A stretch of DNA of 64,000 nucleotides from Paraflavitalea devenefica (GCF_011759375.1 NZ_JAARML010000008.1:167104-231103), one strand, 5' to 3'; shown: positions 9,469 through 18,429, counted from the stretch's first letter. Notes: generated from the letters alone by a model not told the origin. A program made the numbers and translations.

Positions 9469-9825
9469 GGGATGATAAAGTTAGGAAGAAGTGCCAGCAA
9501 AAAAGTAGGAAACACACGCCGGTTTTTATCCACCGTACCGCCCAACAGGAAGCTGCCAGCAGCTTCTTATCCACATCCGCCCCCTGTGAGGACTTTGAGC
9601 AGTCTTAAACCTCAAAATCCATATCTATGCAAAAAATCGACCTACAAGGTGCAGGCGAAACCAGCGTGCTTGCCATTGCCACAGTACTTTATTTTTCAGC
9701 GTTGATTCTGTTTTCTTATTGGTTCACCCAAAGTTGATTATTTCGCTGATAATCAATGAGGATAGGTTTTCTTACCCGCAGGAGCCGACTTCCCTGTGGG
9801 TATTTTGTATTAGGGAAAATTTAGC
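9469..9825. other. Intergenic stretch without a supported gene
   Basis: Nothing here looks like a conserved gene. A short inverted repeat, GATTATTTCGCTGATAATC, lies at about 9735. The open frames through this stretch have low-complexity, noncoding-looking translations. Confidence 0.6.
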
Positions 9826-9856
9826 TTGCAGGATCAAAAATCCTGTATTACTTTTG
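9826..9856 (+). promoter_or_regulatory. Candidate promoter for the 35-aa peptide gene
   Basis: TTG at 9826-9828, 20 bases, TACTTTTG at 9849-9856. It points toward the small ORF at 10033, implying a leader of about 170 bases, long for this genome. I see no recognised riboswitch in that leader. Confidence 0.45.
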
Positions 9857-10032
9857 TCTCAGCACCGGCCATTAAAACTCAAGCAGCGCTTCAAACGATT
9901 GTTGATTTATCCCCTGAATCGTACTACGTATCTTATTGACAGACCGCCCCTGAGATTCCCATCCCTCTGAAGACCGATTGTACAGATCGTACACGTACAA
10001 TTTCTTAACACACAAAAAAAACACGTAGTCGT

Positions 10033-10140
10033 ATGAAGAAGACTCATTTACATGTAAGTGAAACTACCAAGGTTGTTTTAGTAGCAATCGGTTTCCTGAC
10101 CCTGATCATGCTTTTGTCTTACCTGTACTGGTACGCTTAA
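10033..10140 (+). CDS. Small single-pass membrane peptide, 35 aa
   Basis: This ORF is below the usual length cut-off. The translation starts MKKTHLHVSETTKVVLVAIG, continues with a hydrophobic run of about 18 residues (VVLVAIGFLTLIMLLSYL) and ends YWYA. That is one transmembrane helix preceded by a short charged head. It sits between a candidate promoter (9826-9856) and a strong terminator (10216-10245), so it looks like a complete one-gene transcription unit. I do not recognise the family. Small peptides of this kind often tune a membrane complex such as an oxidase, but nothing here identifies a partner. Confidence 0.6.
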   Translation: MKKTHLHVSETTKVVLVAIGFLTLIMLLSYLYWYA

Positions 10141-10215
10141 TATAAAAGTACCACTGTACCTAACCACAGAAAGCCGCAGGCAACGAGTTTGCCCGCAGTA
10201 ACCTCTTTTTCTCAG

Positions 10216-10252
10216 GCGCTCCACGTTTAAAGTGGGGCGCTTTTTGTTTTTT
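10216..10252 (+). terminator. Rho-independent terminator after the small peptide gene
   Basis: GCGCTCCAC (10216-10224) pairs with GTGGGGCGC (10232-10240) around a 7-base loop, followed by TTTTTGTTTTTT. Confidence 0.85.
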
Positions 10253-10370
10253 AGGCGAGTAGTAAATGGCAAGTGGCGAGTAGGGCTTTAAGTGTAGCTT
10301 GTTAACTAATCGGCCACTAGCCGCCGTCAGTCTCCACCCCACTTGCCATTTCCCACTAGCCACTCGCCTG
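10253..10370. repeat. Palindromic word repeat upstream of valS
   Basis: Two arms built from the words GGCGAGTAG, AAATGGCAAGTGG and GTGGCGAGTAG. AAATGGCAAGTGG (10264-10276) is the exact reverse complement of 10339-10351, and GGCGAGT at the outer left edge pairs with ACTCGCC at the outer right edge. The segment 10254-10282 matches the reverse complement of 13102-13130, downstream of valS, at 25 of 29 positions. All four differences are A/G swaps. Confidence 0.8.
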
Positions 10371-10377
10371 TTTTCCG

Positions 10378-10385
10378 TACCTTTG
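10378..10385 (+). promoter_or_regulatory. -7 element of valS promoter
   Basis: TACCTTTG matches TAnnTTTG; there is no clear -33 TTTG. Transcription would start at about 10391, which favours the ATG at 10410 over the ATG at 10398 and excludes the longer open frame from 10299. Confidence 0.55.
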
Positions 10386-10409
10386 CCGTCCTTTAAGATG
10401 ATCATACAG

Positions 10410-13049
10410 ATGGAATTAAGTAAAAACTATACTCCCTCGGCAATAGAGGAAAAATGGACCGCGATCTGGAAAGAAAAACGCTATTTCAACAGCAAACCCG
10501 ACGGGCGCAAGGCCTTCACGGTGGTGATCCCCCCTCCCAATGTAACCGGTGTGCTGCACATGGGGCATACGCTCAATGAAACCGTACAGGATATCCTGGT
10601 GCGCAAGGCGCGTATGAGCGGCTTCAACGCCTGCTGGGTACCCGGCAGCGACCATGCTTCCATTGCCACAGAGGCCAAGGTGGTGCAGATGCTGGAAAAA
10701 GAGAAAGGCATTAAGAAGCGTGACCTTACCCGTGAAAAGTTTCTTGAACATGCCTATGAATGGAAAGATAAATATGGCGGCATCATTTATCACCAGATCG
10801 AAAAACTGGGCTGCAGTGTAGACTGGGACAGGGTATCTTTTACCATGGACCCGGATTATTATAAAGCGGTGATCAAAGTATTTGTAGACCTTTATAATAA
10901 GAAACTGATCTATCGCGGCGCCCGCATGATCAACTGGGACCCTGCCGCCAAAACAGCCCTCAGCGATGAAGAAGTAGAGTATAAGGAAATACAGGGCAAG
11001 CTGTATTACGTGGAATACAAAGTAGCGAATGCAGATGGCACTCCTTCCGGCGATAAAGGTATTATCATTGCTACCCAGCGCCCGGAAACCATTATGGGCG
11101 ATACAGGCGTATGCGTTAATCCTACTGACGAACGCTATGCCCACCTGAAAGGAAAGAAAGTGATTGTGCCGCTGGTGAACCGGGCAGTACCCGTGATCTT
11201 TGATGAGTATGTAGATAAGGAATTTGGTACCGGCGCTTTAAAAGTTACGCCGGCACATGATATCAACGACTATAACCTTGGCCTGAAACATAACCTGGAG
11301 ATCATTGATACCTTAACAGAAGATGGCAGGCTGAGCGAAGCCGCGCAGGTATGCGTAGGCATGGACCGTTTTGAGGCCCGTAAAGAAGTGGTAAAGCTGT
11401 TGAAAGAACAGGGCCTGCTGGTGAAAGAGGAAGAGTATACCACCCGTCTTGGTTTTTCCCAGCGTACCAGCGCGGTGGTAGAGCCCCGTATCTCTACCCA
11501 GTGGTTTGTAGCGATGCGTACACTGGCCGATAAGGCCCTGCTGGCCGTTACCAGTGGTGAAGTACGTATACACCCCGGCGATAAATTCCTGGCGACCTAT
11601 AAATACTGGCTGGAGAATGTAAAGGATTGGTGTATCAGCCGCCAGTTGTGGTGGGGACAGCAAATACCGGCTTACTATGCACCTGATGGTAGTTTTGTGG
11701 TAGCAGAGAGCAAGGAAGCTGCGCTGGAGCAGTTTAAGCAACAAGGAGCACAGTTTACTATTAAAGATCTTACACAGGACGAAGACTGTCTGGACACCTG
11801 GTTCTCTTCCTGGTTATGGCCCATTGAAGTATTCAAAGGCGTCACCCAACCCGGCAACCCGGAGATTAACTACTACTACCCTACTTCTGTACTGGTAACC
11901 GGTCAGGATATCATCTTCTTCTGGGTAGCACGTATGATCATGGCGGGTATGGAATACATGAATGAGAAACCCTTCAGTGATGTATACTTTACCGGCATGG
12001 TGCGCGATAAGCAGGGCCGTAAGATGAGCAAGAGCTTGGGCAACTCACCCGACCTGCTGGAAATGATTGATAAGTCAGGCGCCGATGCGGTACGCTTTGG
12101 CATCATGATCTCTTCTCCGGCCGGTAATGACCTGCTGTTTGATGACTCATCGCCAGCTCAGGGCCGCGAATTCAATAATAAAATGTGGAATGCGCTTAAG
12201 CTGGTAAAAATATTCGAAGCGCGCCAGGCAACGGAAGCGGGCAACGAGACCGTGCCTTTTGCGGTGAACTGGTTCCAACATCGCCTCAACGAAGCGAAGG
12301 CGGATATTGAAAAGTCGTTCGCCGAATTTAAGCTGAGCGAAGCGCTGAAGACCTTGTATTCGCTGATTTGGACTGATTTCTGTAGCTGGTACCTCGAATG
12401 GATAAAGCCTGCACCAGAGCAGCCGATCGCGAAAGCAGTATATGAGAAAACGGTTGATTTCTTCTCCGAGCTGATGCAGTTGTTGCATCCGTTCATGCCT
12501 TTCATCACAGAAGAGATCTACCAGTTGTTGGCCGAGCGTACCGATGTGCTGTGTATAAAACAGTTTACTCTTGTACAACCTGCCGATAAAACGATGTTGC
12601 TGGAAGGCCAATTACTGCAAAATGTGATCACCGGTTTGCGCGACACCCGCAACAAGAACCAGTTGAAGCCCAAAGAGGCCATCAAGTTATGCATCCATAC
12701 GGCTGATAATACCTTGTACAAAGCCATTGAATCCATCCTTGCCAAACAAGTGAATGCAGATTCCATCACTTATGTACAGGAGCCGGTGCCCAACAGCATT
12801 GCAGCCGTTATTGGCAAAGACAAATTCTACATCACTTCCGAACAAGAGGTAGATACTACGCACCAGAAAGCAACCCTGAGCAAAGAACTGGAATACCTCA
12901 AAGGGTTCCTCGAATCAGTGAATAAGAAACTGAGCAACGAACGTTTTGTGCAAAACGCCAAACCGGAAGTAGTAAACATTGAACAAAAGAAGAAGGCCGA
13001 TGCAGAAGCGAAGATAAAGATCATAGAAGAGAGCCTTTCTCATCTGTAA
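10410..13049 (+). CDS. valS: Valine--tRNA ligase
   Basis: A class I aminoacyl-tRNA synthetase of 879 aa that charges tRNA-Val with valine in the cytoplasm. The HIGH motif appears as LHMGH in PPPNVTGVLHMGHTLNE and the KMSKS motif as GRKMSKSLGNS. Between them is the CP1 editing domain, with the TQRPETIMGDTGVCVNP block. The C-terminal ~65 residues form a charged coiled coil (KELEYLKGFLESVNKKLSNE) typical of ValRS. I chose the start MELSKNYTPS; the ATG 12 bases upstream (MIIQ) is possible, while the frame further upstream runs through the palindromic repeat. It is convergent with the gene at 13135. A tRNA-Val gene lies ~8.6 kb upstream but is not linked in transcription. Confidence 0.97.
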   Translation: MELSKNYTPSAIEEKWTAIWKEKRYFNSKPDGRKAFTVVIPPPNVTGVLHMGHTLNETVQDILVRKARMSGFNACWVPGSDHASIATEAKVVQMLEKEKGIKKRDLTREKFLEHAYEWKDKYGGIIYHQIEKLGCSVDWDRVSFTMDPDYYKAVIKVFVDLYNKKLIYRGARMINWDPAAKTALSDEEVEYKEIQGKLYYVEYKVANADGTPSGDKGIIIATQRPETIMGDTGVCVNPTDERYAHLKGKKVIVPLVNRAVPVIFDEYVDKEFGTGALKVTPAHDINDYNLGLKHNLEIIDTLTEDGRLSEAAQVCVGMDRFEARKEVVKLLKEQGLLVKEEEYTTRLGFSQRTSAVVEPRISTQWFVAMRTLADKALLAVTSGEVRIHPGDKFLATYKYWLENVKDWCISRQLWWGQQIPAYYAPDGSFVVAESKEAALEQFKQQGAQFTIKDLTQDEDCLDTWFSSWLWPIEVFKGVTQPGNPEINYYYPTSVLVTGQDIIFFWVARMIMAGMEYMNEKPFSDVYFTGMVRDKQGRKMSKSLGNSPDLLEMIDKSGADAVRFGIMISSPAGNDLLFDDSSPAQGREFNNKMWNALKLVKIFEARQATEAGNETVPFAVNWFQHRLNEAKADIEKSFAEFKLSEALKTLYSLIWTDFCSWYLEWIKPAPEQPIAKAVYEKTVDFFSELMQLLHPFMPFITEEIYQLLAERTDVLCIKQFTLVQPADKTMLLEGQLLQNVITGLRDTRNKNQLKPKEAIKLCIHTADNTLYKAIESILAKQVNADSITYVQEPVPNSIAAVIGKDKFYITSEQEVDTTHQKATLSKELEYLKGFLESVNKKLSNERFVQNAKPEVVNIEQKKKADAEAKIKIIEESLSHL

Positions 13050-13059
13050 TAAGGAAAAC

Positions 13060-13130
13060 AGCGAGTAGGAAGTGGCGAGTAGCGAGTGGGAAATCCATCA
13101 CTACTCGCCACTCGCTATTTACCACTTGCC
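13060..13130. repeat. Palindromic word repeat downstream of valS
   Basis: GTGGCGAGTAG (13072-13082) is the exact reverse complement of CTACTCGCCAC (13101-13111). The outer parts repeat GCGAGTAG and GGCAAGTGG words. It lies between the convergent 3' ends of valS and the gene at 13135, so it may act as a two-way terminator, although no T run follows. It belongs to the same family as the repeat at 10253. Confidence 0.8.
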
Positions 13131-13134
13131 TCTT

Positions 13135-16026
13135 TTAATTCCTCCCCAATAAATTGATCGGCACAATAAACTCCCACACGTTGGCAGAAGGATTGAGCTG
13201 GGAAAGGTCCTGCAGGCGGCTATAACGGAAACCAAAAGTTACATTATGCTGGTTCCACCATTTGGTATCAAAAAAGATCTCTGTACCATAAGAGCGGAAA
13301 TCGGCCTCTACTTTGGGACGCGGTGACCGGCGATAGTCATAATCCTGTACCCGTACGAAATCATAGAACAGGTTGGACCTGATACGCATGAAATACACAA
13401 TATTGCCCAAGCCCCAGTCGGGATAGGCCAATGCGAGGTGATAATTGGCGCCCAGTTTAAACATGCGGTGCACATTTAAACCAACATACCCCCGGGCAAA
13501 AGGAAAAGCGGTAGAGAAGCTTACATTATACAAAGTATCCCGGCCATGGAAAGCGGTGTTGATGATAATATTGTGGTCCCTGCTAAAGCCGGGGAAATAC
13601 CAGTTGGCATTGGCCACAAACTGATCGCCTTCCACTTTTGTTACAGCACGGGTATAATTCAGGTAAATGGTTTGCGCCAGGTGCGGATAGATCTGCTGGC
13701 GGGCCTGCTGTAACTGGTTGCTGAAAGAGATATATGAGCTTACATAATTAAAGGCCTTATTGTCTACCGAATCCTTCCAGGAGCCCCGGTAAAACCGCTG
13801 GTTATGGACCAGGTCACTGCCAATTGTCAGCGCCCGGTTAAAACGTCCACTGGTAAGATTGAGTGGCACCTGTAATCCTACACTGTTTTCCCAGGTATTA
13901 TAAAATACCCGCTGGTTGCTACGGGTCTCAGTGCGGTCAATCGTATACACAGAGCCCAGTCTGATCCATGGATACAAAGCGGCATACGTAAACCGCCCGC
14001 CGAATTGCTTGTATTCAAAGTCACGGTTATAATTAAAGTACAGTTCCGACTGCAGGGTATTCAGCACATTCTCCCCGATAATAGAGAACGTATAATCAGG
14101 GTCTTCCACAATGGGCCGCCAGCTATGGAAATTGAATAACCTGAATGCTTTGTGGTAAGTGGTAACAGGATATAAAGTAGTATCGGAAGGCAACGCATCC
14201 TGCAATACAGTTGCACCAGGCGCCAGTTCCTGCACGCGGAAGATGGAGGGCGCTGCTGCCAAATCATCAGCAGCAACCGGCGTCAGTTGGCTGGCGGCCA
14301 ATACACCCTGCTCCAGTCGATCCCCCACGGCCGTAAAGCCTGTCCAGGCAAAACGGCCATGCGCTACCTGCAATTGGTAATGACCGGTAGCAGCCGTGGC
14401 TGCAGGGGGCGTAAACAGGAAGAGCTTTTTATTGGTGAAGATGAACAGCCTGTCCTGCCCTTTATAGGAAGCCGAAAAGCTGATCGTGTCCTTATGTACC
14501 GTGGGGAAACCAATCACATTCATGGAAAAAGGCAGCAGGTATTCAGTGCTTCCATCAACGGTGTTGATCACACCAAGCGACATGGCGCCTTTGGCATTAC
14601 GCACGGCCGCTACTACCTGTTGGTCGCTATAAAACTTTGGGTACGTATACAGCAGTTGGTCCGGGTTGGGCAGCTTCTTCATCACTGCTCCGTCGGTGCT
14701 GTTCAGGATATGCAGCGCTGCCGGTGCGCCGGGGATTACCTGTACCGCTACAATCTGCGTACCGGCTTCATTAATATCGGGAGAGAAATACCAGGACTTA
14801 TGGGTCAGGGTACGTTGCTGCGCCGTGGTCACATCCAGTAATTTGATCACACTGTAATCTTTCCAGCGCCAGCGGATATCGGGTTCATAAGCGGCATACA
14901 CTACCCGGCCATTGCGATAGGAGAAATAATTATCCAGGGAAATATCTTTCATCCGCAGTTTATCATCCATGCCTCCCAGCACATTGCGCATATAAAAAGC
15001 CGGCACCTTCTTGTAACTGCTGCTGACAAAAATGAGGGTCTGGTCATCCATCCACTGGGGGAATTCTTCATCGGCCACAAAATGGCGGTGTTGCTGTGCC
15101 CAGTGGTCCACTGTAGAATCTTTTGCACCGGTAGCCAGAGAAGCCCTGAAATAATCCAATGCTTCCCGGCGGAAGGTTTTATAATCCCGGCCGGTATATT
15201 TCTTCACGGCCTGCTGGAAAGGATAGAATAACCCTTTATAGCGTACTGCCTCATCCGTGATCTTGCCCCATACATCAGCACCATACTTTTCGCGGCCATA
15301 CGCCACCATCATATAGCCCAGCTTATAATGATCGGGCACAAAATCGCGCAGGGAACCATTACGCAGCTTCATCCAGGAATAGTGTTTATGGGCGCTCCAC
15401 AGGGAACGGTAGCCATTGAAAAAGGAGGGTAACCTTCCCCTGCCCTGTTCGCTCAGGGAGGTCTCCTGGTATACGGCATCCCCTTCCCAGAACCAGTTGG
15501 GCACCGCGGCACTGTTCACCAGTTCCAGTCCCTGCTCGCCAAAGAGGTAGTAGAATGCTTTGGAAATACCTTTCCGGAAATTATTGTATTGCTGTACGTG
15601 CCGGTATTCATGCAGGGCCAGGGTGCGGTGCCAGGACAGGCTGCCCAGGCCAAAGCTGTTTTGCGGAGGCATTAAGTCAAACTCGCTGCGCCAGGGCCCC
15701 AGGCCTACATAACCATTGGAAATAGTCGTTCGGGGCTGCAGTACAATGCTGACCTTACGGAAGTCCTTTCCGAGGGTGGTGGTGGTTTGCTGCCCCAACC
15801 GGTGCACGATACCTGCAATTTCAGCAGCCTGCCGCTGGTAGCCGGCGGGGAAAATAACACGCACGGTATCTGTATTGATCTGCTTCCATTGTGTACGCGT
15901 AGGATGACCGCCAAATTGCTGGGCCGGCGATAATCCATAAACAAGCAGGGCTAAGGCCAGTAAAGAACATTTTAACATGAGCAGGTTATTAGCAGTATTG
16001 ATTCGGGAAATTAAGTCTTTTTTCAT
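13135..16026 (-). CDS. Outer-membrane protein with HEXXH peptidase-like domain
   Basis: A 963-aa envelope protein. A signal peptide of about 36 residues (MLKCSLLALALLVYGLSPAQ) is present; starting at Met17 instead is possible. Residues ~40-300 look like a gluzincin (peptidase MA-like) domain: LALHEYRHVQQYN carries HEXXH (His139, Glu140, His143) and WFWEGDAVYQE supplies a third ligand, Glu181. The middle (~310-640) contains beta-propeller-like repeats resembling TolB/WD40 blades (DINEAGTQIVAVQ, YPKFYSDQQVVAAV). The last ~300 residues are rich in alternating aromatic strands and end in VPINLLGRN, suggesting an outer-membrane beta-barrel. A surface or periplasmic protease tethered to a barrel is the likely picture, but proteolysis is inferred from the motif only. 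Confidence 0.75.
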   Translation of the reverse strand: MKKDLISRINTANNLLMLKCSLLALALLVYGLSPAQQFGGHPTRTQWKQINTDTVRVIFPAGYQRQAAEIAGIVHRLGQQTTTTLGKDFRKVSIVLQPRTTISNGYVGLGPWRSEFDLMPPQNSFGLGSLSWHRTLALHEYRHVQQYNNFRKGISKAFYYLFGEQGLELVNSAAVPNWFWEGDAVYQETSLSEQGRGRLPSFFNGYRSLWSAHKHYSWMKLRNGSLRDFVPDHYKLGYMMVAYGREKYGADVWGKITDEAVRYKGLFYPFQQAVKKYTGRDYKTFRREALDYFRASLATGAKDSTVDHWAQQHRHFVADEEFPQWMDDQTLIFVSSSYKKVPAFYMRNVLGGMDDKLRMKDISLDNYFSYRNGRVVYAAYEPDIRWRWKDYSVIKLLDVTTAQQRTLTHKSWYFSPDINEAGTQIVAVQVIPGAPAALHILNSTDGAVMKKLPNPDQLLYTYPKFYSDQQVVAAVRNAKGAMSLGVINTVDGSTEYLLPFSMNVIGFPTVHKDTISFSASYKGQDRLFIFTNKKLFLFTPPAATAATGHYQLQVAHGRFAWTGFTAVGDRLEQGVLAASQLTPVAADDLAAAPSIFRVQELAPGATVLQDALPSDTTLYPVTTYHKAFRLFNFHSWRPIVEDPDYTFSIIGENVLNTLQSELYFNYNRDFEYKQFGGRFTYAALYPWIRLGSVYTIDRTETRSNQRVFYNTWENSVGLQVPLNLTSGRFNRALTIGSDLVHNQRFYRGSWKDSVDNKAFNYVSSYISFSNQLQQARQQIYPHLAQTIYLNYTRAVTKVEGDQFVANANWYFPGFSRDHNIIINTAFHGRDTLYNVSFSTAFPFARGYVGLNVHRMFKLGANYHLALAYPDWGLGNIVYFMRIRSNLFYDFVRVQDYDYRRSPRPKVEADFRSYGTEIFFDTKWWNQHNVTFGFRYSRLQDLSQLNPSANVWEFIVPINLLGRN

Positions 16027-16062
16027 ATCCTAATCTTATATTAAAGTAAACCGGTGGTTACG

Positions 16063-16070
16063 TATTTTTG
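16063..16070 (+). promoter_or_regulatory. -7 element immediately before the PrsW gene
   Basis: TATTTTTG ends four bases before the ATG at 16074. If used, the transcript would be leaderless or nearly so. No clear -33 element is visible. Confidence 0.4.
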
Positions 16071-16073
16071 GGC

Positions 16074-16802
16074 ATGCTGTCTTTATTAGCTTTATCCCTT
16101 GCCCCCGGAATAGCCATCATCTTTTATATTTATTCAAAAGATAAATATGACAGGGAGCCTTTTGAGAACCTCTTTATCTCTTTTCTCCTGGGGGTAGTCG
16201 GAACGGTACCTGCTTCGATCATACAAAGAAACCTGCAACCGGAGCTGGACCGGTTTGTGCCCGTCTTTTCCCTTACCTATTACTTTCTCTGGGCGTTTAT
16301 ACTGGTAGCTTTTAGTGAAGAGGGGTGCAAATACCTGGCCCTGCGCCTGTATTCCTATCGCCGCAAGGCATTTAATGAACCGTTTGATGGTATTGTGTAT
16401 TCCGTGATGGTGAGTATGGGATTTGCCACCCTGGAGAATGTGTTGTATGTATTCCAGCATGGCTTTGCTACCGGCGTATTGCGCATGTTCCTGTCCGTAC
16501 CGGCCCATGCCTGCTTTGGTGTGCTGATGGGCTACCATACCGGGCTTGCCAAATTCGACCCCGCCAGAGCCTCTTTTCATTTATGGAAAGGCGTATTGCT
16601 GGCAGTCTTCTTTCACGGCAGCTTCGACTTTTTCCTGTTCCTGCAGAACAACCCCAAAGTCACCTACTATGTTTCGGAAGCCTTACTGGTCACCAGCGCC
16701 CTGGTTTCCTATTGGATCGCCATCCGGCTTTCCCTGCGTGCCATCAAACAACACGAGGCACTTTCCAAACAGGCATTTGATAACCCCAGGGATATACTTT
16801 AG
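16074..16802 (+). CDS. PrsW-family intramembrane metalloprotease
   Basis: A membrane protease of the CPBP/PrsW clan, 242 aa with about seven or eight hydrophobic segments. PrsW signatures are present: the glutamate pair in FSEEGCKYLAL, GFATLENVLYV, AHACFGVLMGY and FFHGSFDFF, which supply the Glu/His residues of the active site. In Bacillus the namesake performs site-1 cleavage of an anti-sigma factor; whether this one has such a target is unknown, and no anti-sigma gene is nearby. I chose the ATG at 16074 (MLSLLALSLAPG) over the TTG two codons upstream. It is followed 9 bases later by a GNAT gene, so the two may be cotranscribed. It is divergent from the gene ending at 16026. Confidence 0.88.
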   Translation: MLSLLALSLAPGIAIIFYIYSKDKYDREPFENLFISFLLGVVGTVPASIIQRNLQPELDRFVPVFSLTYYFLWAFILVAFSEEGCKYLALRLYSYRRKAFNEPFDGIVYSVMVSMGFATLENVLYVFQHGFATGVLRMFLSVPAHACFGVLMGYHTGLAKFDPARASFHLWKGVLLAVFFHGSFDFFLFLQNNPKVTYYVSEALLVTSALVSYWIAIRLSLRAIKQHEALSKQAFDNPRDIL

Positions 16803-16811
16803 TTTTGATAT

Positions 16812-17315
16812 ATGAATGATGAATTAGTAATCCGGACAGCCGGTATTGATGACCTTGCTACGATTGGATACCTTGCCCAACAAATATGGCCCGGCACCTA
16901 TAGCTCCATCCTGTCGCCGGAACAGCTTCAGTACATGATGGACCTGATCTATAGCCCCGACTCCCTGCAACAACAGATGGTACGGCATAAACATCTATTC
17001 CTGCTGGCCGAGCTGGATGAAGAGCCCGTAGGCTTTGCTTCTTATTCCCCGCTCAAAGAGGCCGGCGTGTACAAGCTGCACAAATTGTATGTACATCCCA
17101 AAACACAGGGGAAAGGCATTGGGAAAAACCTGATCGACTTTATTACTGATCATGTTTCCACCTCCGGCGCAAAGGTCCTGCGCCTGAATGTAAACCGCCA
17201 CAACAAGGCCCGGCAGTTCTATGAAAGATTAGGCTTCGTCGTTACCAAAGAAGAAGATATAGATATTGGCCACGATTATTATATGAATGACTATGTGATG
17301 GAGAAAAAGTTATAA
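16812..17315 (+). CDS. GNAT-family N-acetyltransferase
   Basis: A cytoplasmic acetyl-CoA-dependent transferase, 167 aa, a full GNAT domain. The acetyl-CoA loop is seen in LYVHPKTQGKGIGKNLIDF (Q-x-x-G-x-G), with the later block NRHNKARQFYERLGF typical of GNAT motif B. The substrate is unknown. It starts 9 bases after prsW. Its stop is separated by one base from the stop of the convergent transporter gene, so no terminator hairpin fits between them. Confidence 0.9.
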   Translation: MNDELVIRTAGIDDLATIGYLAQQIWPGTYSSILSPEQLQYMMDLIYSPDSLQQQMVRHKHLFLLAELDEEPVGFASYSPLKEAGVYKLHKLYVHPKTQGKGIGKNLIDFITDHVSTSGAKVLRLNVNRHNKARQFYERLGFVVTKEEDIDIGHDYYMNDYVMEKKL

Positions 17316-17316
17316 C

Positions 17317-18093
17317 CTATCTGTCTCTCATCGCTGCTTCTTTCATATTCGCTGCCAGTTCACGCCCCAGGTAGCGTTCTATCATACCATGCACCCCGTA
17401 AATGACCGGCGTCATGAGTACAGCTACCAGGAATTTGTACATATAGGCCGTCAGCGCCCAGGCTGTTACAGTAGCAAGGCTGAAATCTTTGAATAAATAG
17501 AAGGCGACAAAAGTTACCACGATGCTGTCTATGAACTGGGAAGCCAGGGTGCTGATGGTAGCCCGCATCCAGATGGCTTTTTCACCGGTCACCTTTTTGA
17601 TCTTCCGGAAAATAAAGGCGTCCAGCAACTGACCAATGATAAAAGCAGTGATGGAACCGATGATAATATTCATGCCCTGCCCCAGTACCTGCACGTAGGC
17701 GGCCTGTCCGTCAGTAACGCCGGGTTCCAGTTCCCGGGACCGCCAGCCGCTATCGGGCGTTGTATGGATGCCCAGGTAAAAGACCAGGAAGGCAAAAGCG
17801 ATCAGCACCACCGTGAGCACCGACAGGAACCTTACGCCCCGCACGCCATAATACTCATTGATAATATCTGTCATCACAAAGATCACCGGCCAGGGAATAA
17901 CACCCACGGTAAGGCTGAAAGAAAGCCCCTTTTCGCCCAGCATATCAATGCTGGCTTTGGGCAGGCCCAGGGTTTCTTCCAGGGAGAAAACCTTCACCCC
18001 CGTCACCTCAGCGATAATGGCATTGGCAATAAAAAAGCCCCCCAGGATGATAAACAGGCGGGTGGGCTTGTCTTTAATAATATTATGGATCAT
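17317..18093 (-). CDS. Queuosine precursor transporter (VUT/YhhQ family)
   Basis: An integral membrane protein of 258 aa with six to seven hydrophobic segments. Family features include IIAEVTGVKVF near the N terminus, PWPVIFVMTDIINEYYGVRG (the conserved D..NE.YG motif) and the C-terminal SQFIDSIVVTFVAFY. The family (formerly DUF165/VUT) imports 7-cyano- or 7-deazaguanine precursors for queuosine modification of tRNA, as shown for E. coli YhhQ. Its ATG overlaps the TGA of the upstream small membrane gene (ATGA), indicating translational coupling. No other queuosine gene is in the window. Confidence 0.88.
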   Translation of the reverse strand: MIHNIIKDKPTRLFIILGGFFIANAIIAEVTGVKVFSLEETLGLPKASIDMLGEKGLSFSLTVGVIPWPVIFVMTDIINEYYGVRGVRFLSVLTVVLIAFAFLVFYLGIHTTPDSGWRSRELEPGVTDGQAAYVQVLGQGMNIIIGSITAFIIGQLLDAFIFRKIKKVTGEKAIWMRATISTLASQFIDSIVVTFVAFYLFKDFSLATVTAWALTAYMYKFLVAVLMTPVIYGVHGMIERYLGRELAANMKEAAMRDR

Positions 18094-18371
18094 TTAAGCA
18101 AAAGGATTAATTGAGCAATGAGGAATAATACATTGGCCACCACGAGCCACAAAGGAACATATTCCTTTACCGGCTTTCTTTGCAACAGCAGCACAATAAT
18201 AAAAAAATTAATGATCACATTCAATATGAGGGAGAGGCCAATGCCCAGTATCACGACGGTGGAGGCAATATGCCCCTGCTGCATAGGCGGCAGGTAACGC
18301 ATAAGCCAGGTAAGCAGAAAGCAGATATTGCAAATAAAGGCTACCCGGGAGAAAAATAATAGTCGCTGCAT
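18090..18371 (-). CDS. Small membrane protein, three TM segments
   Basis: 93 aa, with hydrophobic segments at about 8-27, 36-62 and 73-92 (VAFICNICFLLTWLM, VVILGIGLSLILNVIINFF, LWLVVANVLFLIAQLILLL). No motif points to a function. Its stop overlaps the start of the queuosine-precursor transporter gene by four bases (ATGA), so the two are cotranscribed. It could be an accessory subunit or simply a co-transcribed conserved protein. I do not recognise the family. Confidence 0.7.
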   Translation of the reverse strand: MQRLLFFSRVAFICNICFLLTWLMRYLPPMQQGHIASTVVILGIGLSLILNVIINFFIIVLLLQRKPVKEYVPLWLVVANVLFLIAQLILLLK

Positions 18372-18429
18372 AGGTCGAGTTGCTGTAAAGTTGCGTTATT
18401 TTGCCCATCTATTAAAACGGGAACTTTTG

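Noticed and set aside
9857..10032. A known structured RNA (riboswitch or 6S RNA) in the long leader of the 35-aa peptide
   Set aside because: I saw no recognisable conserved core; left as an open possibility in the promoter finding.
10299..10409. 37-codon N-terminal extension of valS
   Set aside because: It reads through the palindromic repeat and lies upstream of the promoter's predicted start site.
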